Assembly (NCBI GenBank): GCA_013397075.1
Contig: VWZS01010170.1
Coordinates: 124,001 to 188,000 of the forward strand
DNA length: 64,000 nucleotides
Source: Rhabdornis inornatus
Lineage: Eukaryota; Chordata; Aves; Passeriformes; Rhabdornithidae
Direction of reading: 5' to 3'
The notes under the pieces were generated by a model. That model saw only the letters and a program-made list of their open reading frames with translations, ran no database searches and was not told where the DNA came from. Below are positions 1 to 13,000 of the stretch, one piece after another (the first letter of the stretch is position 1; each line of letters starts with the position of its first letter). Both the position numbers and the translations under genes were made by a program.

Positions 1-874
1 AAGCACTCTCTGCTGCTGTCATGAGGACATTTGTGGTCACCAGCTATGTAAATCAGAGGTCTGACTATGACAGGGAGTGGGTCTTGGAAGAAAGTAGTTT
101 GCTACAGAAAATTGACATGGAGCTAGGGAACTTTCTTCTACATGATTTCTAATCGCTTAAGAAATTGATACAGTAGTAATTTGATCTTAAATCTAAAGAC
201 TTAATTTGGAATTTAAAATATTTCTAAAACCACACATTAGTCAAATATTTACTTGGAGGCTTAAAAGAAGAAATAAGATGCAATGGTAGATCTTCTGTTT
301 GCCTTTTAAATGTACAGTACTTCATCTTTTCCATACATAAAATGTGATCAATCACAGCGTGCATCATAGAATTGTTGCATGACTTGATTAATTATAGATC
401 CTTACAGATCCTTAAATGCTTTGCATGAGATACCTTAGTAATAGGTTATTGAATCTCTCCTCTCTTTAAAATTAATTGCCTTTTGTCTTGAGTAAGGTGA
501 CTTTGTATTACATTAGATGTTTTCACAAACCAAGATGTCATTCAGCAGTATTACAAATGCTAAAAGCATGTGATATGAAAGGGATTTCAGAGCAGGGAGT
601 GAAGATAATGTCCTATCTGCAATAAGTTCATAAAAAAATCTTTTCCTTTTGTGTTACAATTTTTTTTTGTTGCACAGCTAAGGAAATATCAATTTGGCCC
701 TGCCCAAGGAAAAGAAGTTGCTGAAACTGCCAATCTCTGAAACTTTTCCGGCTGCCAGAGGTTCAGCCCAGTGACCATCTGTTGAGGACAGTGTAGTTCA
801 AGGCTAACATCCTACATCAATTTAGGGAGCTGGTGGGAAAGCTCAGCATGTAACTCCTTGGTCATAAGGAAAAG

Positions 875-920
875 CAAAAAAAATAAAACAAAACAAAAAC
901 AAACAAACAAACAAAAAAAA
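875..920. repeat. A-rich (AAAC)n simple repeat
   Basis: A run of A with periodic C, including three to four perfect AAAC units at 895-913. It follows about 200 bases of unrecognised, less AT-rich sequence (680-870), so it could be the tail of an old retroposed copy, but no target-site duplication is clear. Confidence 0.8.
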
Positions 921-1353
921 CACATGCCAAATAACCTTAATCATATTTCCCCTATGTAGGCACACAAATCTCATTCTTGTGATCCATTTTAGTTTGCAAA
1001 CTCATTTGCAATATGGAATTCTGATGCTGCATGGCTTCAAATCTTGTTGGTTATTATCTACTTACCTTGCTGTTACCAAAACATGAAATCTCACTGTTGC
1101 ATCCATCGCTGAACAGATCATCAGGGTAGCGTTTAAGAGAAACAGGGTTATTTTAAATTTATTCTGCTGATCAGAAACACACATTTTATGTAACAGACAT
1201 ATTACTAATTCCTAAATAACTGTCATGTTTGAGTGTGACTTACAGACTTTAGGGTCATGGATTTGCTGGAAGTACCAAAAAATGGCCTAGTCAGGCAGTA
1301 TGTTTCCAGATGCTAAGTTGTATTAGAATGACATTATACATATCATAATATAT

Positions 1354-1369
1354 TGGTGGTGGTGGTGGT
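1354..1369. repeat. (TGG)5 microsatellite
   Basis: Five perfect TGG units in intronic sequence. Confidence 0.85.
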
Positions 1370-4357
1370 TTTGCATAAAGCTACGTTAGTATATACTCAA
1401 CCAAGTTTTTTCTATCTAATGAAAGGACCAAACTTTATTAGACAATCTTACTCTGTGATCCATAACAGGAAAATGCTAGAAAACTTGGACTACACATAAA
1501 TAAGGTACATGTCTGTAGAAGACAAAAAGAGAATAAAGAGGTCTGTTCCTTATCATGTTTGATAGCACATTACACGCAAGCATGAGTTTAACCAGAAATT
1601 GGTTCTCATGTTACTGTGGTTTCTCTCATGCTAAGTGTTTTATACCTTATTTAAGATAATTCAATCATTATCTTTATCCAGACAGAGAAGACAGTTCTAG
1701 AAGTACTGATAGTGTTTATTTTCCTGGAGTCCTAAAAGATACCAGTGTTTGAGAATGGTTAATAAAAGAATCAACAGATGATACAATGAAACTGCACTAT
1801 TTGGAGAAACAAAATTAAATCTGAGTGTAAATCTTTACAAGCAAAGCACAGTTCCTGGTCTGGACATAGGCTGATGGCAAATTTCCACCGAAATATTTTT
1901 GGTTTGTGTTTTGCAATGGAAAAAACTAAAACTTTAATTGAAACCAAACCCTTTTGTTTCAGCAATATCTGAAAGAGCCAAATAGAAAGGCTTTTAAAAC
2001 TGTAACACCTAATAGGCCTATGATTGGCCCCCTGACAGAGGTGGAAGGACACCAGCTCAGGAGTCACCTGAGAGTAAAGAAGTTTAATCTTTTTATGTCG
2101 TCCTTTCAAGTCCTACCTTGTCATCTCCAAGTCCTACCCTGTCCTCCTTTCTAGCTCAATAATTACATCTAATTTTTACACAATGAACAGTTCTTGTGGG
2201 AGGCACTGGAGGAATTGGTGTGTTTTAGGGTGGAAAAGCAGAACGAGATTGCTCTCACTTTTCATGTTGTCCTGTAGAGCTGTGAATGGTCCTTCATTCG
2301 TCCTGTCATAAAACAAAATGAAACCAAAAGTCATTTTAGACTACTTCATAGGAGCAGGAAATCACTTCCCCACCTCTTCAAGATTGTCATTGATATTCCA
2401 AAAGGAGGAGAGGGAAATGCTCAAAACACCCTGTAGCATCTCATGTCTTGTTCCAAGCACTGCAGCCTTAGGTTTATTCGAACAATGTCTGTCTGATGTG
2501 GCAATTGCTGCAAGAGAAACACAGCTACAGCAGTGGTTCATTAGAAATGACTTAAGAGTGGGCTGATTTCTACCCCGAACATATTCTTTCAAAGCTCCCA
2601 TCAGAGCTGCATGTGTTCATCTGAGAGCCACTTTGACCTGCAGTACGCTTTGATTTGTTGTATGAGTTGCCTACTTCTGTGTACAGATGTTTTTTTTGTA
2701 TTTCCCTCTTCTTCTTCTGGACCATGATTGATGGTGTAAATAGTAATTTCCAGGCATGAGCCTTTTTTTTCCCCTGTTGACTATTCACTAATCACTATTT
2801 GCTCATCCCTGTGTTTTGTTTGTAGGCCAGATGAATTTCTTTTTAATGACTTTTCTCTTAATGTCAGAATTCTCACCACAGATACACACGACATATGTAA
2901 CAGTGCACAGAACATGTAATCATTATCCAGTACATTTGCAATGTTCTGAGAAACTTCATTTTCAGAATAGCAAAGGCATGTATTTCTCTGCCATTCCTAG
3001 CATTACATATCTTGTGGAGCAAAAACTTAAAGGGACTTTCAGATGAAAAGACTGGTTTTTTTAGCTGATGATTTTGGAGCATCTTGCATCTAAGCTTATA
3101 GGGGTTTTCTTCTTAATCTAACTCCTTTCACAGCTTCAGTCCTCATCTTGCAAAGCCCTTAACAACAGTTCATTTGCCTTATTTAAGCATCCCTCTTTGA
3201 AGATTTGAGCAAAAATGGCTGAATATTAAAATGCAATCTGGCATTGTTTTAATATAAAAGTTATAAAAATATAATTGCTTAAAATATAGATATGGCATCA
3301 CATGCATTCTTATTTGTTCTATTGGTACACCAGCCCACAGAAGCACAGATTGTTTAATAGTTACATCCCTAATGATATAAAATGCCTAGGTGTTGACAAT
3401 ATTCAGTACCTAGAATGGGGGTTATTCACATACTTTGTGCATGCTGTATTTAACTGTTGTCTCCCAGCATTGTGATCATCCCTGTGCTGTGCACACCCTG
3501 TGACTTGGGCAGATGCTGTGTCTCTGAAAAGAAAGTGGAGGAGTTGGCATGTGTTCATTCCGGTCCATCAAGCAGCTTTTAGGGCCCCAGCACATAGGGA
3601 TCCTTTCTTCCTTCTAGTAAAGGAAGATTACACTCATTTACAAAGTTTTGTTTGGTATTCTGTAGGTCATTTGAATTTCTAAATTTTCCATCTTTAAAAT
3701 GTGCTGCTTTAAACTTCTGATGGAAAATGAGGCTGATTAGAAGTTCTTGGCTTAGGTGACCCAGAACGATCTCATTCTTGTGATCATTCCTGCCCTCAGG
3801 AATTAAGAATAAAAAGGAACTGAATTACTAAACAGACTTGTCACCTGTTTTTGGAGTGAAGTAACTAACCTCAAATGTGAGTTTTGGAGAAGAGAGAGAC
3901 CAGAAAGAGTTTGGGTTGTTTCTGTGTTCTGTAAGGCACTTGCAAATCCTAGTATTAGGGAGTTTCAAATGTTTTTCCCCCGAATGTCTTTTCACTTGTT
4001 TGTTTGGCACCCCAAGCCCTGGTTTTGTCTGGGTTATGTAAGCACTCAGTGCAACATATTTCCAAAGCTCTTGCTGTAGGTGTTAAGGCTCTTTCTGAGG
4101 TTTAGCCAGCCCTGCATGCTTCTGAGACAGCTGATCTCCAGTCAGCAATCAGAGGTGGCTCTTCCTGCTTCTGCGCTCAGTGCTGGAGCTCTTGGCTGGC
4201 TTTCTGCAGTGCAAATGTGGGAAAGGTTCACTGAGATGTTGGAGGCAGTGGAGACATTCTTTTACATAAATACAGGTGAACAGCATGTGAAATACTGAAA
4301 TGACATTGTTGCAGAGATTTCAGAAAAATTAATATTAGTTAAAAAAATAGTGGGATG

Positions 4358-4622
4358 TCATAGAATCACAAGATAGAATGGTTTGGGTTGGAAGGAACCT
4401 TAAAGAATAGTTCCAACCCCTCTGCTACTGGGTTTACTTCCACTAGACCAGTTTACTCAAATCCCCATCAAATCTGGCCCTGAAAACTTCCAGAAATGAA
4501 GCATCCACCACCTCTCTGAACAACCTATTCCAGTTGCTCACCACCCTCATAGTGAAGAATTTCTTCCTAACATATAAGTATGCTCTCTTTCAGTTTAAAG
4601 CCATTACCCCTTCTCTTCTTAA
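4358..4622 (-). mobile_element. CR1 LINE, 3' end fragment
   Basis: The + strand reads TAGAATCACAAGATAGAATG, then the classic GGTTGGAAGGAACCTTAAAG, CCACTAGACCA, TCCAGTTGCTCACCACCCTC and CAGTTTAAAGCCATTACCCC blocks. These are the reverse complement of the avian CR1 3' untranslated end, so the element points to the - strand. It covers about 265 bases and is truncated at its 5' side, as most CR1 copies are. Divergence from the consensus I remember is moderate, so it is not a recent insertion. Confidence 0.93.
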
Positions 4623-4799
4623 AATCTGGAAAAATTACAGGTGTTTGTTTTAGCATCACACCATGTGATTCTGTCTACTTATTCTGAATAAGAGAATATG
4701 GATTGGAACAGGAGTTGATAGTGTGCCCTTGAGTGGAGGTCAAACACATCCCAGGATGGACTGGTGGGAGCGTAGCCACCAAGTTGAAGGAAGTAAACA

Positions 4800-4925
4800 C
4801 CTCTCCCTGTTTGGTGCTGATAAGGCTGCATCAGGAGTTCAGGAGTCAGTGTTGGGCTCCTCAGTACGAGATAGATGTTTATCTACTGGAGCGAGTCCAG
4901 TGGGGCTCACCATGATGGTGAGATA
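4800..4925 (+). mobile_element. CR1 LINE fragment, C-terminal reverse-transcriptase region
   Basis: On the + strand the bases GGGCTCCTCAGTACGAGATA and CTACTGGAGCGAGTCCAGTG match the conserved CR1 ORF2 stretch that encodes a LERVQ motif. The frame from 4733 to 4915 reads WAPQYEIDVYLLERVQ, similar to the usual WAPQYKKD-x-LLERVQ of CR1. It is a decayed piece with a stop soon after. It lies only about 180 bases from the - strand CR1 end at 4358-4622, so two separate insertions in opposite orientation sit side by side. Its left limit is uncertain; 4723-4800 may also belong to it. Confidence 0.75.
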
Positions 4926-5089
4926 GGGTAGACCATGTGCTATATGAGGAAGGGAACTGGATTTTTTCACATAAGATAAGAAGGAAAATCATATTAGTGC
5001 CATTCCAACTTAAATTATTACTGAGATTCTCTCAAGCTCAATATTTATATTTCCTTTTTCTTGACTATTACAAAGGAAAACAGTATACT

Positions 5090-5265
5090 ATGATAATATT
5101 ATATTTTATGATATCACCATATAGTATTAATATTAATTTTATATATTTGTTGTTTATTATGATAAATGGTATGATATAAATAGGCTTTATATAGATACAG
5201 TATATCTATCTAAATATAGATATAGATATAGATATAATGTATTTTATTTAAATATGTATATAAAA
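5090..5265. repeat. AT-rich low-complexity block with (ATATAG)n
   Basis: Nearly pure A/T with about four ATATAG units at 5214-5236 and several short palindromes such as TATATCTATC around 5201. Confidence 0.8.
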
Positions 5266-8200
5266 ACTTCCATTCCAGGAAGATCTTTCCTCCTTTTGTA
5301 AACAGAAGGTGATTTTGTTCCCTTGCAAAACGTGAAATTGAGCTGCATTGCAGGTGCTGGTGGGATGCCAATGGGCTCTTCCTGCAGCACTAGATCCGAA
5401 GTTGGGGGCATCTTTGCACCCCATGAGAAAGAAGGGCTTCAGCTTCCCTGTGCACCTCTCCCTGGCAGGCTGACCACTGGTTGCACTGGTGTTTCTTTAG
5501 CTGCAGCTCTGCCTGGCTGTATCCTACCAAGAGGATGAGTACCTCACCTACAGTAGGTCCAAGTCTGCACCTGGATTAGGTTTCAGAGGATTTGGCTGTA
5601 GTAAATCTTTATTTAAAAATTCAATGCCTATTTCTCCTTTAAATTTGAATAGCTTAAATCCAAAGTAGCTACATCTACCCTAGTATATTTAATTAAAAAA
5701 TATATATTTTTATTCCATTTCCTTTTTATTTTCTTCCTTTTTAAAAGGAAAAATAATTGAATCCTGAATATTTCAGTCTGATCTCTACAAATATTGCTTT
5801 GGTCTCTAAGTCAATGAACTTTGTGACAACATTCCTTGTAAAGGTTAAAGCCTTTCCGGACAAGTGATTAACAACTGTGATAAGCCCTTCAATGAGACAT
5901 GAGTTTTGCAGCCTGTTGTGTGGTATCCCTGTCTGAGTTTGTAATTGTCTAAATATAAAGAGATAAAAGGGAAAGGAATTGCCAAACTGCACTGTATAAG
6001 GTAAAGCAAGAGGGAAAAGGTTTATAATTTTTCTTCTTCCTCTTACGTTTCTGGCTTGTTCTTATCTTTAGCCAGAAGATGCTAACATCATTTCCTCTCT
6101 ATAAATTGGCTTGCACATGATACAAAAACACAACATGAACTTTCTTTTCTAGCTTAATAGAGGTTTGGATGCTCCAGTGTTTGGATATTCAAGAATCCTG
6201 ATTTAATCTCAGAACTGTTAAAAAATTATTTTACCAAGCCAGTGAGTATGCATATTGCCTCAGTGAGCCTTCTTTTTTAACTAAGCAGCAATATTTAAGA
6301 CGGAAATTTGGATTTAATTAGAACAACCAATGTCTGCAAAGTGATGATAATAGGACTTTTTTTGAGCTAGCATGTCTAGCTCTTTTATTGCCTTTCTAGT
6401 CCTGTTTGAAGTACAAGTGTGATTGGCCCATGGGTTTTAACAAAATTGTGACTATTGAAGCAGATTCAGAAAGCAGTTGTTCCCCTCTTCAATAGTAAAT
6501 GAGTACCAGAAAAAAGCAAACCCACAAACAATCTTAAAAGCTTTCATGAAGTTTTTAACAGTGATTCAGATTATTAGTGATTCACCTGCTTGTGAAGGAA
6601 ATATGAGACTTTTTTCTATTGCTCCCATTGCTGTGCCATCTGGGTAAATCATGTGAAATAAAATGATAGTGACTGGCAAAAAGCCTCGTGACTTTGCAAA
6701 AGAAAGGAAGAAAATCAGTGAACTGTTGCTGTTTTTTCCTGTTAAGCAATCTCCCAATTTTGAGATTTAGTTATTTTATTTGCAATCTAGCTGTCTAATT
6801 AATTGAAAAGGTGTGTCTTGCAAACACATTTTAGAACTCACACAGGAAGCTGTAAGGATTTCCCACTTTGGAAGTCAAATAGTTAATCACAAATAAGAAC
6901 TTCAGGCCCATAGGTGGTTACAGAGTGAACATTCAACAGATAGGACATCATATTGGAAGCCACATTAAAAAAATTCCCTGTGCTTCACATGAGTCCTGCC
7001 ACCAGGTATCCCTGAACAGACCTTTCAGAGACTGCTTGGTGCCACAGTGGATAATTAGAGTTGATTTTAGTGTGAGCATGTCAGGCTCTGGACTGTTTTT
7101 TGTGTCTGGATTGTGACAGGCTATCAGATGTCTCGGAGGGGCTTTGGCTGGCTGAAAACTTCAGTTTCCCAAGGGCAGTGCAGCTGCTCAATGATTGCCT
7201 GCTCCTGTCAAGAAACACTGTTAATGCAGTTTTGAAAAGCACTGCAGGATGAGCACAAAGATTGTGTGGGTCATGGGTAGCTAGGTAAGTCCTCTGTAAA
7301 GCATTGTGCAGTTTAGTCTAGGACTACAGTGTTTTGCTTTTGTCCTTGCCCAAAGTGTCCAAAGCAGCAGGCAGGCCCACAGGAGTCCCAAATGCCATTT
7401 TCTATCAAGCAGGAAACAGCATTGTTTTAAATGCAGGTTTTCTCAAAGCTAGTGTTTGTGCTGGTGCAAGAAGAGAGCAGCCATGGTAGGCACCTTCACT
7501 GGAAAGCACCTCCACTTCCAGGGCTGATAGACTCTTTTGTGAGGAGTTGGATAAGCCCTGAAAATTTGCAGATTGACAAACTGAACTTAGATTGTCCTTC
7601 TAGGACCTAAATGGCAAGTAAAACATAGCTTTCCTAATCGCTCCTTTTCTCCGGGACTGCTGCTGGGTGTCGTTTATTCCTCACAAAGCCATCTGTTGGC
7701 TTGTTGAGCACAGGAAGCTGGTAGCTGCAGACAGCACCCGAAATCAGCCAGCTTGAGCCTTGGTCTGGTGCAACTGCAGTGGGCTGCCCTGAGGTTTCAC
7801 AGGATTTGCAGTGTGGCCGGTGCAGAGGGACAGCTCCTTATTGCAGCAGCTGCCATGGCCAGCAGGCAACAGTCTGAGCAAAGGTACTTCCAAAGTTTCT
7901 TCTTCCTGGGAAAAAAAAAAAGAGATTTGCAAAAATAGATTTAAACCTGGTGTGTCCCCCACTGATTCCTGTCAAACGGAGACATATGGGAACTTTGCCA
8001 TGCAGCACTTACGTGTAAATTCATCCCATTGTCACCACATGGCCAAGACTCAAGGTTTTAAGAAACATCAAAAGTAATATCTGAGCTTACCTTTCTAAGG
8101 AAAAAACCCTAATCAGATTAGAAGGTAGTATGTAAATGGTTACCTGGGAAGTATGTTAATGCTAGAACAGTTTATAGCAATCTGGTATAACTCCTATTTA

Positions 8201-9901
8201 CAAAGTAACTTTACAAAAATAGTGGAGACCTTTTGGAAATTCATTCAGTGTATTTATTAAACAATTGAATTTGATTCCTAAGCGAAATGTCACTGCAGAC
8301 CAGCAACACCGTGGTATTGGCCTGACAGGCAAATACACAGATGTACAGTGCAATTGTGGGGAAGTGATTTGCTGTGCTATCAGGCTTCAATTTGCTTTAA
8401 TTTGGCTACTCCATGTATCCGTGAAGTATCACTGCAGCAGTACAACTGCAAATTAGACTAACGAGGGGTCTTAAGGGACCTGGTCAGGTTTGTCACTCGG
8501 ATTTCCTGGCTGTCAACGCTAAAATTCAACAATTTGACAGCACATCAAGCCTGAAAAAAGTCTAGATTCAGCAGCAGAATATTTTGCATTGCTAGTAGTG
8601 CCATTGCGTGCATTAAGCTCAATTCTGCATGAGTGAGTAAACCCCAAGAAACTAGGGAAAGAGCTGGGATCACTGTTGACACTGAACTGTGTGTTTATAG
8701 CAGCTAGCTGCATTTTAGCTCATGACCTTCAAGTGAGCTCCAGTACATCTCCGTGAGTGGTTATGTGAGCACAGTAACTTGAGTTGAGTGCCTTGTTGCA
8801 CTTGCAGTCTTTTTTAAAATATAGGCACAGTCACGGTCTTGCAACCATGTGTGTATCTATGAAATTATTAATGATTTTTTGCTTCTTAGGAGAGTTGTAT
8901 TGAGAGGACTTGAAAAAAAATTTGGAAATGGGAATTAATCAATATTGACAGAAACTGTATAATAACCCATTATTTAGACTGAGAGTATAGCCAATTTGAA
9001 CCAGTATCAATTCCCCCAGTAAAAGCCCTCTCAGCGTGTAGAGCCCTGCCAATTAAAAAATCATCCCCTCAAGTAAAGAGTTGGTTTTTCACATACCTGA
9101 TCATGCCAAGTAATCATATTTGATTATCCCTAAAAATTCTTACTCAGCTCTTTTAGTCAAATGATCCCCTCTGGAAATGGGAGCTCTGTGGTGAAATTGA
9201 TAGAGTTTGGCTGCTGAATTCTAGTAGATGCATTTTACCAATGCTGAGTCTTCTATGAACACTCACTCCTAAGGATGTACAAAAACCTGAGTTTGAAAAC
9301 TTGCAGGCAGAATTCTCAGTTCCAGTAAATCACACATTTTGTGACAGGGTGGTATAGTTGGAGATTAAACACACTTCCTCCCAAGTTGGGTTTAATAGTG
9401 AAGATCAATCTATTTAATAATTTAGGGATTAAATAGTAGCATTATAAGAAGAGAAGAAAGCATAAGGAGGAAACCATCCCATCATACAGCATTTTGACAG
9501 GATTAAAGGCTCAGAGCAGAAAAGGAGGAAATAAATGTGCTGAAAAATGAAGAAATACATGTTTTATTAGCTCAGTAGGTTCTGTGTACATCAAGCTTTG
9601 GGCAGCAATGTTGAGGATATGCAGAGGTGGGATCTTCATCCTTTTGTTACTTGTGGCAGTATTAAGCTTTCATTTGGATTCATTGACTACTGGGGCTTCC
9701 CTAGCAGAGCACTGTCCAGTGAATGAAATTCTCAGCCAGCTGACTACCTTTCATTTTTTCAGTGCTGTCACAGCTTCATCTCTTCTGTTTGTGTGTTACT
9801 ACCAGATGTGGACTGCTGGGCTTGCCTGTTGCCCAGTGTCATTTCACACATCTGGGAATGCTGTGGTTTGGAGAATGACAAGTCGCATTCTTTTCTTCCA
9901 G

Positions 9902-10013
9902 TTTCGCCTGGTGGTAAAGACAGCACTGAAGCTGCTGCTGGTGTTTGTGGAGTACACAGAATCCAACGCACCACTTCTGATCCAGGCAGTATCTACAGTG
10001 GATGAAAAGAGAG
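9902..10013 (+). CDS. FHOD3: FHOD3 exon: DID helices, FRLVVKTALK to DEKR
   Basis: The exon follows a TTTTCTTCCAG acceptor, starts in phase 0 and ends with one base of a Gly codon before GTGAGTA, a strong donor. The peptide (37 residues) contains VVKTALKLLLVFVEYTES and APLLIQAVSTVDEKR, part of the armadillo-like DID/FH3 domain near residues 203-240 of the vertebrate protein. In the family this helical domain binds the C-terminal DAD and holds the formin closed. The frame happens to stay open 318 bases upstream into the intron (from 9584), but homology begins exactly at the acceptor, so I place the exon start at 9902. Confidence 0.96.
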
Positions 10014-13000
10014 GTGAGTAGCCTTACCAGGGAGTTGCAACATCCCAGCACCACTGAGATCAAGGTAGCATTTCATCACTGCTTTCAGTGGTTCTAGAGT
10101 TGCTGTCATTGATGCCTGCTTTGTCCAATATACCCTTCATTTCTTAAAAGCATTTTTAAAGTATTCATAAAGTATTCATTCAACCTTAGTAACCTAAGGT
10201 TGTTTGAAGAATTAATTATAATGGGAAAGTGAAGAGTGAAAACTGAGGAACACGGTTGCCTCCTGGGGTGCCAGTCATTGCCCTTTCCCTGCACCCACAT
10301 GCTGAGTAAACTCCCCCCTGTATCTTCCGACCTCAGAGGCTCCTTTGGCAAGACCACTTTTCCACTTCCTTCTGAGAAGAGGCAGTCTGATTTAGAAGAG
10401 AAAATGATATCTAATCAGTGTAATCCCTTTGAAGAGAAAGATGAGGTCAGTAATAGTACAGGCTTTAGAGTAAAAGCAAAACCATCTGTTGTTACATTAA
10501 AATAAAGCCCTTGAGCAGATATTATACTATGAAAGCTGTTACCCTTCAGGCTCATGAAAAATACTTGAATATGTATACTGTATTTTTTACAAATAAATAG
10601 AACAAAAGTGGTTCTTTCTTGTTCTTCCCACAAAGCCATCACTAAGCTTCTGGGGCATTTTTTCTTGATGTAAAACATTCCTTTGCCTCAAGGAGAGTTT
10701 TTGAGGTTAGGAAATCCATTGTTGTGGTCTCAAACATGGAGGTTGAAAGCAAGGTTCCCTCTGTGTAGCAACTCCCTCCATACTGAACTTGTCTGAGAGA
10801 CTTGATATGGTAAAACTGAAACAAGAAAATGTTGGGGGCTGGGGAGAAAGGCGGTGCCAGAAACAGGAAAAAGGAGCCAGATTTTGCTTTCAGTTATCAG
10901 AATGGGTTGAAAAGAAAAAACCCAAATTATCTCTTATAGCAGGGAAGCAGGGGCAATTCAAAACAGTGAATTCTGCAGGTTGGCTTTCTGTTTTGAATTA
11001 AAACCAGTAGACCTTACAATACCATAAGCATAAATATGATTATAATATTCATGTACCCGTGAGCACTGTGACTCATTTTTTCAGTCATTCTTAGTATTTC
11101 ATCAGCTTTCTGAACTCACTGGTGTTCTCAATGAGCTCAAAATGCTCTGTATCTACTAACATGCTAGTAAAGTCATTAAAGAAAAAGGAGAAAGGAGGAC
11201 CCTGAACGAAGTATTCCCTTCTCTGTCTGTAGAACAGCCTTAGGCCATCATTTACAAGCCCCTAAGTAATAACACAAGTAACAACACAAGACTTGACAAA
11301 AGTGGTGCATGTAGTCAGATGAGCATATGTTAAGAGCATAATGAGAGGTTTTACAGGAATTCTCATACCTATGCTTTGGTGGATTATTTACTGAACTCTT
11401 GCAAATACCTTAGCCCAAATATCCAGTTTTTCCTTCTTCCTATTTTTTTTTTAATTATTTTAATTAAGCACTTGTATTTAGCTCAGCAAGAGATTTTTTT
11501 TTCCTGGTTTTATATTTAGTTCCCATTTTAGGTCATCAACGTAATAGAGTCACAGAGTCATTTTGGATGGAATAGACTTTTAAAACCTTTAAGTCATACC
11601 ATTAACACAACACTGTCAAGTTCATCACTAAACCATGTCCCTCAGTGCTACATCTGCATGTTTTTTAAATACCTCTGGAGATGGTGACTCCATCACTTCC
11701 CTGGGCAGCCTGTTCCAAAACCTGACAACCCTTTTGGTGAAAAAAAAATTCTTCCTAATATCCAATCTAACTCATCCTGTCACTTGTTAACTGGGAAAAG
11801 AGGATGACCTCCACCTGGCTCCAACCTCCTTTCAGGAATTGTAGAGAGAAGTAAGGTTCCCCTGAGCCTTCTTTTCTCCAGGCTAAAGAACCCCAGCTCC
11901 TTCAGCCACTCCTCATAAGGCTTGTGCTCCAGACCCCTCAACAGCTTCATTGCCTTTCTCTGGACATGCTCCAGCACCTCAGTGTCCTTCTTGCAGTGAG
12001 GGGCCCAAAACCAAACACAGGATTCAAGATGAGACCTCACCAGTGCCAAGTACAAAGAGACAATCACTTCCCTGGTGCAGCTGGACACACTATTCCTGAT
12101 ACAGGCTAGGATGCCATTGGCCTTTTTGCCACCTGGGCACACTGCTGGTTCATGTTCAGCCACTGTTGACTACCACTCCCAGGTCCTTTTCTGACAGGCA
12201 GCTTTCCAGCCGCTGTGCCCCCAGCACTGCACAAGGCTGTTGTGACCCAAGTACCAGGACCTTCTTGATCTTCATACAGTTGGCCTCATCCCATTGATCC
12301 TCCCTGTCCAGATCCCTCTGTAGAGATTTGTTGTCCTTCAGCAGATCAACACTCCCATCTAACTTGGTGTCGCCTGCAAACTGACTGAGGATGCCCTCAG
12401 TCCTTTAATCCAGATCATTGATAACAATATTAAACAGGAGTGGCCCCAACACTGAGCCCTGGGGAACCCTAAGAGGGATCATCTGCCAGCTGAACTGAAC
12501 TCCAGGCACTACCTCTCTCTAAGCAAACCACCCAGTCAGTTTTCTACCCAGTGAACAGTGCACTCACCCAAGCCATGAGCAGCCAGTTTCTCCAGAAGAA
12601 TGCTGTGGGAGACAGTGTCAAAGCCCTTCTCTTTTAGATGTGGATGTGCTATGTTTGGATATTTAATTTTAAATTAGTGGCTTATAAATGAGAAGTACCT
12701 GCCTTTAATGACTGATGAAACAAAACAGAAAGAGAGAAAAAAGTAATATGCCTTTTCTTGAACCATTGTCATAAATCTTGCAGGTATGTAATTAAGTTCA
12801 GCACTGCTTTGATAAAAGTTCAGTGTTTCATGTACATACGAGGTGATGAAATATGACATAATTCTTCAACATGTGTACCACACATGATTATCTTATAGAA
12901 CCCCATATTAACTCAGCCTGGTTTCGAAGCAATCCCATCTGTGGTTTCTATGTGTGAAAAATACATCCATCTGCAAACTGAAATACAGAGATCCATGGAA

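Larger units (their letters stand above)
1..9901 (+). other. FHOD3: Intron of FHOD3 (3' part), 9.9 kb
   Basis: No exon of the preceding DID segment (the part ending in the helix before FRLVVKTALK) could be read here, so the window opens inside an intron. It holds an A-rich simple repeat (875-920), a (TGG)5 run (1354-1369), two CR1 pieces (4358-4622 on -, about 4800-4925 on +) and an AT-rich block with (ATATAG)n (5090-5265). It ends in a pyrimidine tract and AG at 9900-9901. Several short open frames (for example 5323-5538 and 7811-8077) look like chance: no splice context, no recognisable protein. Confidence 0.8.

Noticed and set aside
4937..5179. Open frame of 80 codons, Ile/Tyr/Phe rich.
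   Set aside because: AT-rich low-complexity sequence; no motif and no splice context.
11924..12109. Sense open frame of 61 codons.
   Set aside because: Opposite strand of the CR1 reverse-transcriptase remnant.
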